NCBI GenBank assembly: GCA_958370325.1
Contig: CATXJW010000007.1
Coordinates: 8,091-72,090, forward strand
From: an uncultured Collinsella sp.
Lineage (GTDB): Bacteria > Actinomycetota > Coriobacteriia > Coriobacteriales > Coriobacteriaceae
Reading direction: 5' to 3'
Length of the DNA stretch: 64,000 bases
Below the pieces are notes generated by a model that was not told the DNA's origin, did no database searches, and saw only the letters and a program-made list of their open reading frames with translations. This document shows, piece after piece, positions 43,030-50,902 of the stretch. A program made the position numbers and the translations under genes. How positions within the stretch are numbered: the stretch's first letter is position 1; each line of letters opens with the position of its first letter.

Positions 43030-43824
43030 TTAGCTTAGTAGCATGCGGTCGTTGGCGAGCTCGCCGCCCGAGACCTCCTCAAACTTCTGAAGCAGGTCGG
43101 CCACGGTGAGTGACTTTTTCTCGTCGCCCGCCACGTCGTAGATCACGTGGCCCTCGTGCATCATGATCAGACGGTTGCCCAGACGGATGGCATCGTTCAT
43201 GTTGTGCGTGACCATGAGCGTGGTCAGGCGGTTCTCGTCGACGATCTCCTCGGTCAGGTTGAGCACCTTAGAGGCCGTCTTGGGGTCGAGGGCCGCCGTG
43301 TGCTCGTCGAGCAGCAGCAGACGCGGCTTGGTGAGCGTGGCCATCAGCAGGGTGAGTGCCTGGCGCTGGCCGCCCGAGAGCAGGCCGACCTTGGCGTTGA
43401 GGCGCGTGTCCAGACCAAGGTCCAGACGCTTGAGCAGTTCAACGTACTCGTCCTTCTCGGCCTTGGTGACGCCCCACGAAAGACCGCGACGCTGGCCGCG
43501 GCGCTTGGCGAGGGCCAGGTTTTCGGCAATTTGCATGTCGGCAGCGGTGCCGCGCATGGGGTCCTGGAACACACGGCCCAGGTACTTGGCGCGCTGTGAC
43601 TCGCTCAGACGCGAGATGTCGGTGCCATCGAGCTCAATAACACCCGAATCGAGCGGATACACGCCGGCGATCATATTGAGCAGCGTGGACTTGCCGGCGC
43701 CGTTGCCACCAATCACGGTTACAAAGTCGCCATCGTTGAGGGTGAGGTCGACGCCGGTGAGCGCGCGCTTCTCGGTGACGGTGCCCTTGTTAAAGGTCTT
43801 CTTGACGTGCGAGAGCTTAAGCAT
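43030..43824 (-). CDS. ABC transporter ATP-binding protein
   Basis: Walker A IGGNGAGKST, the signature LLSGGQRQAL and Walker B LLLLDEHTAALD are intact. The insertion LAKRRGQRRGLSW before the signature is characteristic of the ATPases paired with ABC_sub_bind-type binding proteins. ATG 43824 (spacing nine from GGGAG) overlaps the end of the permease gene. It energises the uptake system formed with the two genes upstream on the minus strand. Confidence 0.9.
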   Translation of the reverse strand: MLKLSHVKKTFNKGTVTEKRALTGVDLTLNDGDFVTVIGGNGAGKSTLLNMIAGVYPLDSGVIELDGTDISRLSESQRAKYLGRVFQDPMRGTAADMQIAENLALAKRRGQRRGLSWGVTKAEKDEYVELLKRLDLGLDTRLNAKVGLLSGGQRQALTLLMATLTKPRLLLLDEHTAALDPKTASKVLNLTEEIVDENRLTTLMVTHNMNDAIRLGNRLIMMHEGHVIYDVAGDEKKSLTVADLLQKFEEVSGGELANDRMLLS

Positions 43825-44740
43825 CTGCCTCATCTCCCTTCGTGTAGGAGCTGCGGAGCTTATAGCGCTCCCAAACCACGGGCACGCACAGGGCCACGGC
43901 GACGATCACGGCAGAGAGCAGCTTCATGTCGTTGGCGTCCATGCCCAGCTGCAGCACGATGGCGCGGATAAGGAAGTACACCACGGAGCCAAAGACGGCG
44001 GAAGCAAGACGGACGCTAAACTGCGTGAGGCCGCCGGGCAGCAGGCGACCGAGCACCTCGCCGATGACGATGGCGGCAAGACCGATAACGATGGCGCCGG
44101 TGCCCATACCAATGTCGGCGTACTTCTGGCTCTGGCAGATGAGCGCACCCGAAAGGCCAATGAGGGCGTTGGAGAGCACGAGGGCGATCATTTTGGTGGT
44201 GTTGGTGTTAACGCCCAGGGCGCGGATCATGTACTCGTTGTTGCCGGTGGCACGCAGCGCCGAGCCGATCTCGGTGCCAAAGAACCAGTACAGGATGGCG
44301 ACGATGGCCACGGCCAGCACAATGCCTAGGATAATGGCAACAGTGGACTGCGGCAGGCCCGTCATGTTGCTGACGGATGAGAAGATAGTGCCCTTGGCAA
44401 GGATGGGCGTGTTGGACTTGCCCATGATGCGCAGGTTGATGGACCACAGACTGATCTGCGTAAGGATTCCGGCGAGGATTGCGGGAATCTCAAAGACGGT
44501 GGTCAAGATGCCCGTGACGGCGCCCGCGATGGCGCCGGCGCACATGCCGGCCAGCACGGCGAGCAAGGGGTCGACGTTATTGTTGACGATGAGCACGGCG
44601 CAGACACAGCCGCCGAGGGCAAAGCTGCCGTCGCAGGTCATATCGGGGATGTCGAGCAGGCGGAACGTGATAAACACGCCAAGCACCATAATGCCCCAGA
44701 GGACGCCCTGCGAAACGGCGCCCTGCAATGCAATGAGCAT
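43817..44740 (-). CDS. ABC transporter permease
   Basis: About nine hydrophobic helices and the motifs LLDIPDMTCDGSFALGG and ATGNNEYMIRALGVNTNTTK mark the permease family related to branched-chain/ribose permeases that pairs with ABC_sub_bind proteins. Some members transport tryptophan or tyrosine. It overlaps the ATPase gene. A hairpin separates it from the binding-protein gene. Confidence 0.88.
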   Translation of the reverse strand: MLIALQGAVSQGVLWGIMVLGVFITFRLLDIPDMTCDGSFALGGCVCAVLIVNNNVDPLLAVLAGMCAGAIAGAVTGILTTVFEIPAILAGILTQISLWSINLRIMGKSNTPILAKGTIFSSVSNMTGLPQSTVAIILGIVLAVAIVAILYWFFGTEIGSALRATGNNEYMIRALGVNTNTTKMIALVLSNALIGLSGALICQSQKYADIGMGTGAIVIGLAAIVIGEVLGRLLPGGLTQFSVRLASAVFGSVVYFLIRAIVLQLGMDANDMKLLSAVIVAVALCVPVVWERYKLRSSYTKGDEADA

Positions 44741-44844
44741 GCTTCATACCTCCTAGGATAGGGTGGACACGTGATTTTCCATAATAGCGGTACCAGTGCA
44801 TAAAAGAGTTGCGGACGGATGTTTTGTCTCATCCGAAACAAGCA

Positions 44845-44873
44845 GGGCGAACGCCGGTCTTTAGCGTTCGCCC
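44845..44873 (-). terminator. Hairpin between the binding-protein and permease genes
   Basis: GGGCGAACGC/GCGTTCGCCC with a 9-base loop and no T-run. Such intercistronic stems often stabilise the 5' message so that binding protein is made in excess. Confidence 0.65.
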
Positions 44874-44944
44874 CAAGGACTCAGATATTGAATAACGCGG
44901 CTGTGGCGCGCGTGCGGGCCCTAGACGCGTTACCGCACATGGCG

Positions 44945-45925
44945 CTACTCGTCCAGAGCGGAAAGGTCGATGCCTAGGGCCTCGGCCATCTCGTCGTTCT
45001 TGACGACGACCAGGTCCTTGCTCGAGAGGTGCTTGATCGGCATATCCTCGGGCTTGGCCTCGCCCTTCAGGATCTTAACGGCCATCTCGCCCGCGGCGTA
45101 GCCCAGGTCCTTATAGTTGATGGAGAGGGTGAACAGGCCGCCGGCCATGCACATACCCTCCTCGCCGGTCACGAAGGGGAGCTTATTCTCCTTGCAGATC
45201 TGGCCGACCTGCGAAGCGCCCGCGGCGATGGTGTTGTCAGTGGGGGAGTACAGCGCGTCGACCTTGCCCACGGCAGACTCGACGACGGACTGAATCTCGT
45301 TGGAGCTCGAGACGGTGAAGTCAGTGTACTCGAGGCCCAGCTTGTCGAGCTCCTTCTTGGCGGCCTTGATCTGGACGTCGGAGTTGGACTCGGCGGTGCA
45401 GTAGAGCAGGCCGACCTTTTTAACGTCGGGCAGGACCTTCTGCATCATCTCGAGCTGCTCGGCGACCGGGGTGAGGTCGGAAGCGCCCGTGACGTTGGTG
45501 CCGGGCTTGTCGTTGTCCTGGACCAGGCCGGAGGCGGCGTAGTCGGTGATGGCACAGCCTACGATGGGGATATCGGCCGTGGCGCCAGCGGCAGCCTGCG
45601 CGGCGGGCGTGGCGATGGCATAAATCAGGTTGACGTTGTCGCCCACAAACTTGTCGGCAATGGACTTACACGTGGACTGGTCGTTCTGGGCGTTCTTCTG
45701 GTCGATCTTGACCTTAAGGCCGCTCTCCTTGATGGCCTTGACAAAGCCATCGTTGGCGGCGTCGAGTGCGGAGTGCTCGGTGAGCTGCAGAACGCCGATG
45801 GTGTAGTCGGAACCAGCGGCAGCAGAGCCGGAACCAGAGTTGCCGCCGCATCCGGCGAGCGGGGCGAGCGCGAGCAGGCCGGCGGAGACCAGAAGGCTCC
45901 TGCGGCTGATGGTGATGTCCTTCAT
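44945..45925 (-). CDS. ABC transporter substrate-binding lipoprotein (ABC_sub_bind family)
   Basis: The signal sequence has SRRSLLVSAG and the lipobox LAGC, compatible with Tat-dependent export and lipidation. The mature part has the two-lobed fold with YTIGVLQLTEHSALD, NLIYAIATPAAQAAA, KKVGLLYCTAESNS and VDALYSPTDNTIA. Family members bind small amino acids or related molecules; the ligand here is unknown. GGGGGT sits eight bases before ATG 45925. A TATAGT-type -10 is visible about 60 bases upstream. Confidence 0.9.
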   Translation of the reverse strand: MKDITISRRSLLVSAGLLALAPLAGCGGNSGSGSAAAGSDYTIGVLQLTEHSALDAANDGFVKAIKESGLKVKIDQKNAQNDQSTCKSIADKFVGDNVNLIYAIATPAAQAAAGATADIPIVGCAITDYAASGLVQDNDKPGTNVTGASDLTPVAEQLEMMQKVLPDVKKVGLLYCTAESNSDVQIKAAKKELDKLGLEYTDFTVSSSNEIQSVVESAVGKVDALYSPTDNTIAAGASQVGQICKENKLPFVTGEEGMCMAGGLFTLSINYKDLGYAAGEMAVKILKGEAKPEDMPIKHLSSKDLVVVKNDEMAEALGIDLSALDE

Positions 45926-46085
45926 ATCATTACCCCCAGTATAAAAATGGCTGGAAACACTGCACTGGGACAAAGTGCAAGTGGGACTATAGTAGCGCTG
46001 ATGTCCATTTTTACAACAGCCTGGCGGGTTTTTTAATACAGAATCGGATGGGCGGTACGGGTAGTCGAATGGGCGGCGGAGGGTC

Positions 46086-46871
46086 TTATGCGGCGGAGGA
46101 GGCGTCGTCCTCGTCCAGGGCGGCGAAGAGCTTCTTGCCGTCGAGGAGACGTGTGGTGACGTTTCTCATTCGGCCGATCTCTACGGTACGCAACGTGTCA
46201 TCGGCGCCTCGCGCGTCATAGACCGTTCCCAGCAAATACGAGATGCCGTCTCGTTGCTTGATGGCAAAGGGCCGGAGTGTCATCCGTGCCACTTCGACCT
46301 CTCCGCGTGCCGTGACACTCGAAATATCAAAACTCACCGTGGTTCCGTGGTCGATGGCCTGCTCGATGAGCTCGCAGGCATCGATGCGCTTGACAGGCGT
46401 GTGCGTGGTCTTGGTGGATTTGCCGCCCACGCTTGGAGCGGGCTCGGGTGCATCGAGGTAGCCGCGAACGTCGGCGCTCGCCATGGCGACCAAGTGCTGC
46501 GCCATGCTCTTTCGAATGGCGATGGGCGTGGAGCGGTTGCGCATGACCATACCGTGGAGCCGGATGATCTCTTCGTCGGTGAGCGGACGGGTCAAGAGCC
46601 GATAACCCACGCCGCGCTTGTACTCAATTTCGTATCCGGCATGGCGAAGTGCGGAGATGGCGGTGTAGATGCTGCGCCGCGCCGCCGAGATGGGCATGCG
46701 GGCGGGGTCGTCGGGATGGGCGAGGCGCCGGATCAACTCATCGGAAAGCATAGCCTTGTCCTCGCCGGTGTTTTCGCTTAATAGTTGCAGGATGCGAACG
46801 GCGCGATAGGCTGCCATTGAGGCGGCGCCCCTCGTCGTGGTCTCGTAAGTTTCAACAGCGGTTTCGGTCAT
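46086..46871 (-). CDS. WYL-domain transcriptional regulator
   Basis: The N-terminal winged helix-turn-helix (residues 15-90; AAYRAVRILQLLSEN, ARRSIYTAISALRHAGYEIEYKRGVGYRL) is followed by a WYL-type C-terminal domain with FAIKQRDGISYLLGTVYDAR and the arginine-rich end of the fold. It lies upstream of the ABC genes on the same strand, so it may control them in response to a small ligand. ATG 46871 is preceded by AAAGGA. Confidence 0.78.
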   Translation of the reverse strand: MTETAVETYETTTRGAASMAAYRAVRILQLLSENTGEDKAMLSDELIRRLAHPDDPARMPISAARRSIYTAISALRHAGYEIEYKRGVGYRLLTRPLTDEEIIRLHGMVMRNRSTPIAIRKSMAQHLVAMASADVRGYLDAPEPAPSVGGKSTKTTHTPVKRIDACELIEQAIDHGTTVSFDISSVTARGEVEVARMTLRPFAIKQRDGISYLLGTVYDARGADDTLRTVEIGRMRNVTTRLLDGKKLFAALDEDDASSAA

Positions 46872-46988
46872 GGCGCCCACGTCCTTTCCGTTTTGGGTGG
46901 CGACGGTATGGAGCCTAGGACGCGGGGCTTTCCCAGGGGTGCAGGACGCCCTGGGCGGTCGGTAGCCGTCGGCAAGCGGCGGGTCGAG

Positions 46989-47051
46989 TTTTCAACAGCC
47001 CTGCCCAACTGACCAAAAACTTGCCAAAAGCTTGACGGATGCTGTTGAAAA
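46989..47051 (-). promoter_or_regulatory. TTTTCAACAGC inverted repeat upstream of the WYL gene
   Basis: TTTTCAACAGC and GCTGTTGAAAA are perfect 11-bp arms 41 bases apart, and the latter merges with the T-run of the asnS terminator. The interval contains AACTTGCC and AAGCTTG repeats. It is a candidate regulator-binding region. Confidence 0.4.
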
Positions 47052-47081
47052 AAGCGCCCCTCGGCTTGCCGAGAGGCGCTG
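47047..47081 (-). terminator. Terminator after asnS
   Basis: On the minus strand AGCGCCTCTCGG/CCGAGGGGCGCT is followed by TTTTTT. Confidence 0.85.
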
Positions 47082-47120
47082 GCGTGATGCGCTGGAACGC
47101 GTTTGGTGGCGCTGTGGCGA

Positions 47121-48524
47121 TTAGAAGTCGGCGTTGCCCACGGTGCGCGGGTGCGGCAGGACGTCGCGGATGTTGCCCACACCGGTCAGATACATGACCA
47201 AGCGCTCGAAGCCCAGACCGTAGCCGGCGTGCTTGCAGGAACCGTAGCGGCGCAGGTCAAGGTAGTACTTGTACTGCTCGGGATTCATGCCTAGGTCCTT
47301 GATGCGGGCCTCGAGCAGATCCAGGCGCTCCTCGCGCTGGGAGCCGCCGATAATCTCGCCGATGCCCGGCACCAGGCAGTCGGCGGCGGCGACGGTCTTG
47401 CCGTCCTCGTTCATGCGCATGTAGAACGCCTTGATCTCGGCCGGGTAGTCGGTCACAAAAGTCGGTCGCTTAAAGTGCTCCTCGGTCAGGAAACGCTCGT
47501 GCTCGGTCTGCAGGTCGATGCCCCAGCTCACGGGATAGTCAAACTTGTGACCGGCGGCGACTGCCTGCTCCAGGATTTCGACGGCCTCGGTATAGGTGAC
47601 GCGGGCAAAGTCGGAGTTTGCCACGTGGTCCAGGCGCTCGAGCAGACCCTTGTCCACAAACTTGTTGAGCATATTGAGCTCGTCGGGGCAGGTTGCCATG
47701 ACGTCCTTAAGGACGTACTTGAGCATGGCCTCGGCGTTGTCCATGTAGTCGTTCAGATCGGCAAAGGCCATCTCGGGCTCGATCATCCAAAACTCGGCGG
47801 CGTGGCGCGTGGTGTTGGAGTTTTCGGCGCGGAAGGTGGGGCCAAAGGTGTACACGTCGCCAAAGGCCATGGCGAAGTTCTCGGCGTTGAGCTGGCCAGA
47901 TACGGTAAGGCTCGCGTGCTTTCCAAAGAAGTCCTGGCTCCAGTCAACCTCGCCGGATTCGGTGAGGGGCGGATTTTTGGGGTCGAGCGTGGTCACGCGG
48001 AACATCTCGCCGGCGCCCTCGCAGTCACTCGTGGTGATGATAGGGGTGTTGACGTAGACAAAGCCCTGCTCCTGGAAGAAGCGGTGGATGGCGGCAGCCG
48101 CGACAGAACGGATGCGGAACACGGCGCGGAACAGGTTGGTGCGCGGGCGCAGGTGCTGTTGGGTGCGCAGGAACTCGACGGTTGCGCGCTTCTTCTGCAG
48201 CGGGTAATCCGGGGCGCTGGCGCCCTCGACCTCGATGGAAGTGGCAGAAAGCTCGAAAGGCTGGGGCGCATCGGGGGTCAGCTTGACGGTGCCGGTGCAA
48301 ATGAGTGCGGCCGAGACGTTTTGATGGGCGATTTCGTCGTAGTTGTCGAGCGCCTCGCGGTTCATGACGACCTGCAGGTCGCGGAAGCAGCTGCCGTCGT
48401 TGAGCGTAACAAAGCCAAAGTTCTTCATGTCGCGGATGGACTTGACCCAGCCGGCGACGGTGACGGTCTGGCCGCCAAGCGACTCGGCATCGGCGTAAAG
48501 CTGCGCGATTTTGGTGCGGTTCAC
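47121..48524 (-). CDS. asnS: Asparaginyl-tRNA synthetase
   Basis: The OB anticodon domain (VTVAGWVKSIRDMKNFGFVTLNDG) precedes the class II core with FGPTFRAENSNTTRHAAEFWMIEPEM (motif 2) and GYGLGFERLVMYLTG (motif 3). I chose the GTG at 48524 because GGGAGG lies just upstream and the resulting 467 aa match the family. With AsnRS and AsnB both present, asparagine is made free and charged directly rather than only by tRNA-dependent amidation. Confidence 0.95.
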   Translation of the reverse strand: MNRTKIAQLYADAESLGGQTVTVAGWVKSIRDMKNFGFVTLNDGSCFRDLQVVMNREALDNYDEIAHQNVSAALICTGTVKLTPDAPQPFELSATSIEVEGASAPDYPLQKKRATVEFLRTQQHLRPRTNLFRAVFRIRSVAAAAIHRFFQEQGFVYVNTPIITTSDCEGAGEMFRVTTLDPKNPPLTESGEVDWSQDFFGKHASLTVSGQLNAENFAMAFGDVYTFGPTFRAENSNTTRHAAEFWMIEPEMAFADLNDYMDNAEAMLKYVLKDVMATCPDELNMLNKFVDKGLLERLDHVANSDFARVTYTEAVEILEQAVAAGHKFDYPVSWGIDLQTEHERFLTEEHFKRPTFVTDYPAEIKAFYMRMNEDGKTVAAADCLVPGIGEIIGGSQREERLDLLEARIKDLGMNPEQYKYYLDLRRYGSCKHAGYGLGFERLVMYLTGVGNIRDVLPHPRTVGNADF

Positions 48525-48633
48525 GTATCCTCCCATAACGGTTGAATGATAGTTATCCATACAGTTCGATATTCTAGCAGCTCGGCTCATTTGGGCTATA
48601 CAGATAAGGCATTGGCGGGATGGTTTTTCAAAC

Positions 48634-48668
48634 GAAAAGCGCCCGCGGCCAAATGGTCGCGGGCGCTT
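48634..48668 (-). terminator. Terminator after the PTS EIIA gene
   Basis: AAGCGCCCGCG/CGCGGGCGCTT arms on the minus strand followed by TTCG and T-rich sequence. Confidence 0.8.
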
Positions 48669-48705
48669 GACGAGGTGCCTTTTGGCTGTGTGGCGCGGGG
48701 CCTGG

Positions 48706-49269
48706 CTACTTGGTCTTGGCTACCAGCAGCGGGTCGCCCAGCTTGACGAGCGGGTTGCCGCCGATAAGCGTTCCGGACTCGCCGACATGGTCGATGCTCT
48801 TAAGACGATCGAGCTCGGAGACGATGACGGTCACGATGTCCTCGTGGCCGGCGGCCTTGATGGCCTCGCGATCGAAGCTGATGAGCGGCTGGCCTGCCTT
48901 GACCGTGTCACCCATCTCGACAAAGCGGGCAAAACCCTTGCCGTTCATTTCCACGGTGCCCAGGCCGACATGGATGAACACGCGAAGACCGTCCTCGGTA
49001 ATCATGCCGATGGAGTGGTTGGTGACGGTGGTGGCACCGATGCGGCCGTTGGCGGGCGCATAGATGGTGCCGGTAATGGGCTCGATGCCATAGCCCTGGC
49101 CAAGCATGCCCGAGGCGATCGTCTCGTCGGGAACCTCGTCCAGGTTGACGAGCACGCCGTTGACGGGGGCATAGATGACGCCTTCGCGGGTGGCGAAGCT
49201 TGCTGCGGGCGGAACGGACGCCTCGCCGGTCGAGGTGAAGGTGGACTTAAGCGAATCGAGCAGACCCAT
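48706..49269 (-). CDS. PTS glucose-type EIIA protein
   Basis: A stand-alone EIIA-Glc-like phosphocarrier: APVNGVLVNLDEVPDETIASGMLGQGYGIEP, the first active-site histidine in NHSIG (H85), and the phosphorylated histidine in VFIHVGLGTVEMNG (H100). It passes phosphate from HPr to a sugar permease and may act in regulation. GGAGG precedes ATG 49269. No EIIB or EIIC is adjacent. Confidence 0.9.
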   Translation of the reverse strand: MGLLDSLKSTFTSTGEASVPPAASFATREGVIYAPVNGVLVNLDEVPDETIASGMLGQGYGIEPITGTIYAPANGRIGATTVTNHSIGMITEDGLRVFIHVGLGTVEMNGKGFARFVEMGDTVKAGQPLISFDREAIKAAGHEDIVTVIVSELDRLKSIDHVGESGTLIGGNPLVKLGDPLLVAKTK

Positions 49270-49513
49270 AGTTGCCTCCAACTTAAATAGGCGCATATCG
49301 CGCGTTTGGTTTGCCGGAAACGTTTCATATCTGTTTCGCGGCTTGGTCAACACCCCCTATTCTACGCTGCTCATCGATACCTCTGAGCTGGGATTATGTG
49401 ATATATCAGTTGAAGGGAAACTTATTGCTGGCGTGTTTCTGCGTCACGGGTTCAAGTGGGGTACGCTTGAAGGCGAAAAACAAGGGCGCTTAATTTGCGC
49501 GAAGGGAGCACAT

Positions 49514-50413
49514 ATGATTGTCGAGAACCATGCGCTGTGGGGCGAGGAGCCGACCGAGGAATATCCGGCGACGTTTACGTATTTGGGTGCCGAGCCGCTG
49601 CCCGATAAACCGAATGGCCGCCGCCCTGCCGTGATTATCTGCGGCGGAGGTGCGTTTACGCATATCGCTCCGCATGAGCAGGATCCCGTGGCGTTTGCGT
49701 TTTTGGATCACGGTTACCAGGCCTTTGTGCTCAACTATGTGACGAGCGCCACGGGCGACGTGAGCTTTCCGCACCCGCAGGCGGACCTCGCCAAGATGGT
49801 CGCTACCGTGCGCGCCAACGCCGACGAGTGGCATGTCGATCCCAAGCGCGTGTGCATCGTGGGTTTCTCGGCGGGCGGCATGATCTGCGCCTCGTTGGCA
49901 ACGCAGTGGAAGACCGGACCCTTCGCGGGCCTTGCCGGGGCTCGTCCGGAGGATATTCGTCCCGACGCCGTGGTGCTGGGCTATCCGTTGCTCGACCTTG
50001 CCTATGTGCGCGATATGCAGACGCGCGACCCGCGCATCGACCTGCGCGTGCCCAAGACGGGTGGCAAGACAGGGCGCGATTTGCTCAACGACTATCTGTC
50101 GATGGTGACGGGCGGTGAGGCGACCGACGAGCACCTGGCCGACATCTGCCCCACCACGCACGTTTCGCGCCAGATGCCCCCGACCTTTGTGTGGGGTGTG
50201 TCCGATGATAAGACGGCGCCGATCGCACAGGTCTATCCGTTTGCGCAGCGCATGGCCGAGGAGGGCGTCGCTTGCGAGATGCACGTCTTTGACCAGGGCG
50301 GTCACGGCCTTTCGCTCGGCAACGCCAACACCGCGGTCGACAACGAGGACAAGCAGATGGCGGTCCGTCCTTGGATCCGCCTGGCCTTCCGTTTCCTGGA
50401 GCGCCATATGTAA
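49514..50413 (+). CDS. Alpha/beta-hydrolase esterase (acetylxylan-esterase-like)
   Basis: The nucleophile elbow GFSAGGMI, the oxyanion region ICGGGAFTHI, the acid Asp in SDDKTAP and the histidine in GGHGLSLG complete a catalytic triad. There is no signal peptide, so the enzyme is cytosolic. The closest general type is the BD-FAE/acetyl-xylan esterase group acting on acylated sugars. GAAGGGAG precedes ATG 49514. Confidence 0.85.
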   Translation: MIVENHALWGEEPTEEYPATFTYLGAEPLPDKPNGRRPAVIICGGGAFTHIAPHEQDPVAFAFLDHGYQAFVLNYVTSATGDVSFPHPQADLAKMVATVRANADEWHVDPKRVCIVGFSAGGMICASLATQWKTGPFAGLAGARPEDIRPDAVVLGYPLLDLAYVRDMQTRDPRIDLRVPKTGGKTGRDLLNDYLSMVTGGEATDEHLADICPTTHVSRQMPPTFVWGVSDDKTAPIAQVYPFAQRMAEEGVACEMHVFDQGGHGLSLGNANTAVDNEDKQMAVRPWIRLAFRFLERHM

Positions 50414-50460
50414 AAGTAGACTACTTGCCCGTTTCAAAAAGTCTGCTTAGAGGAGGAGCC

Positions 50461-50781
50461 ATGCTTGAGGGTACGTATGTGGTTTCGGCCCAGACGCTGG
50501 TGGGGAGTAAACGCGGCGAGGTGACGTTTTCACATGGGGTGAACGGCGTGCTCAGGGCAGTACTAAACGTCAGGGGTCTCAATATCGCTCTCTCGAGTGC
50601 CCGCGCTGAGGGCGATTTCTTTGAGCTCTCGGGTACTATCTCCCACGTCTTGATGGGCAAGGCGCCCTTTACATGCACGGGGTCAGTCGAGGGTGATCGA
50701 CTCACTGCTACCGCGCGGTCGGGTTCCGTTTCGATCTCGCTGAGCGGTATGCGCAAAGAGCTTTCGGGGCGCACCGCATAA
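50461..50781 (+). CDS. Small beta-rich protein of unknown function
   Basis: A 106-residue protein that I do not recognise. It alternates hydrophobic and polar residues in short strands separated by Gly/Ser turns (GTYVVSAQTL, GEVTFSHGVNG, NIALSSARAEG, LTATARSGSVSISLSG), suggesting a small beta-barrel such as a lipocalin-like fold. It has no membrane segment or signal. GAGGAGG gives a strong ribosome site 48 bp after the esterase, so the two may form an operon. Confidence 0.65.
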   Translation: MLEGTYVVSAQTLVGSKRGEVTFSHGVNGVLRAVLNVRGLNIALSSARAEGDFFELSGTISHVLMGKAPFTCTGSVEGDRLTATARSGSVSISLSGMRKELSGRTA

Positions 50782-50902
50782 AGTTTGCGCAGGTAAACAT
50801 CGATATTTGACTTTATAAAATAGTTCAGAGCGCTATCATTTGTCGTTACGAGTTGGTTAGCCCCGGTAAACGGTTAACCGCGTCTAACGAAAGGATGAGC
50901 GC

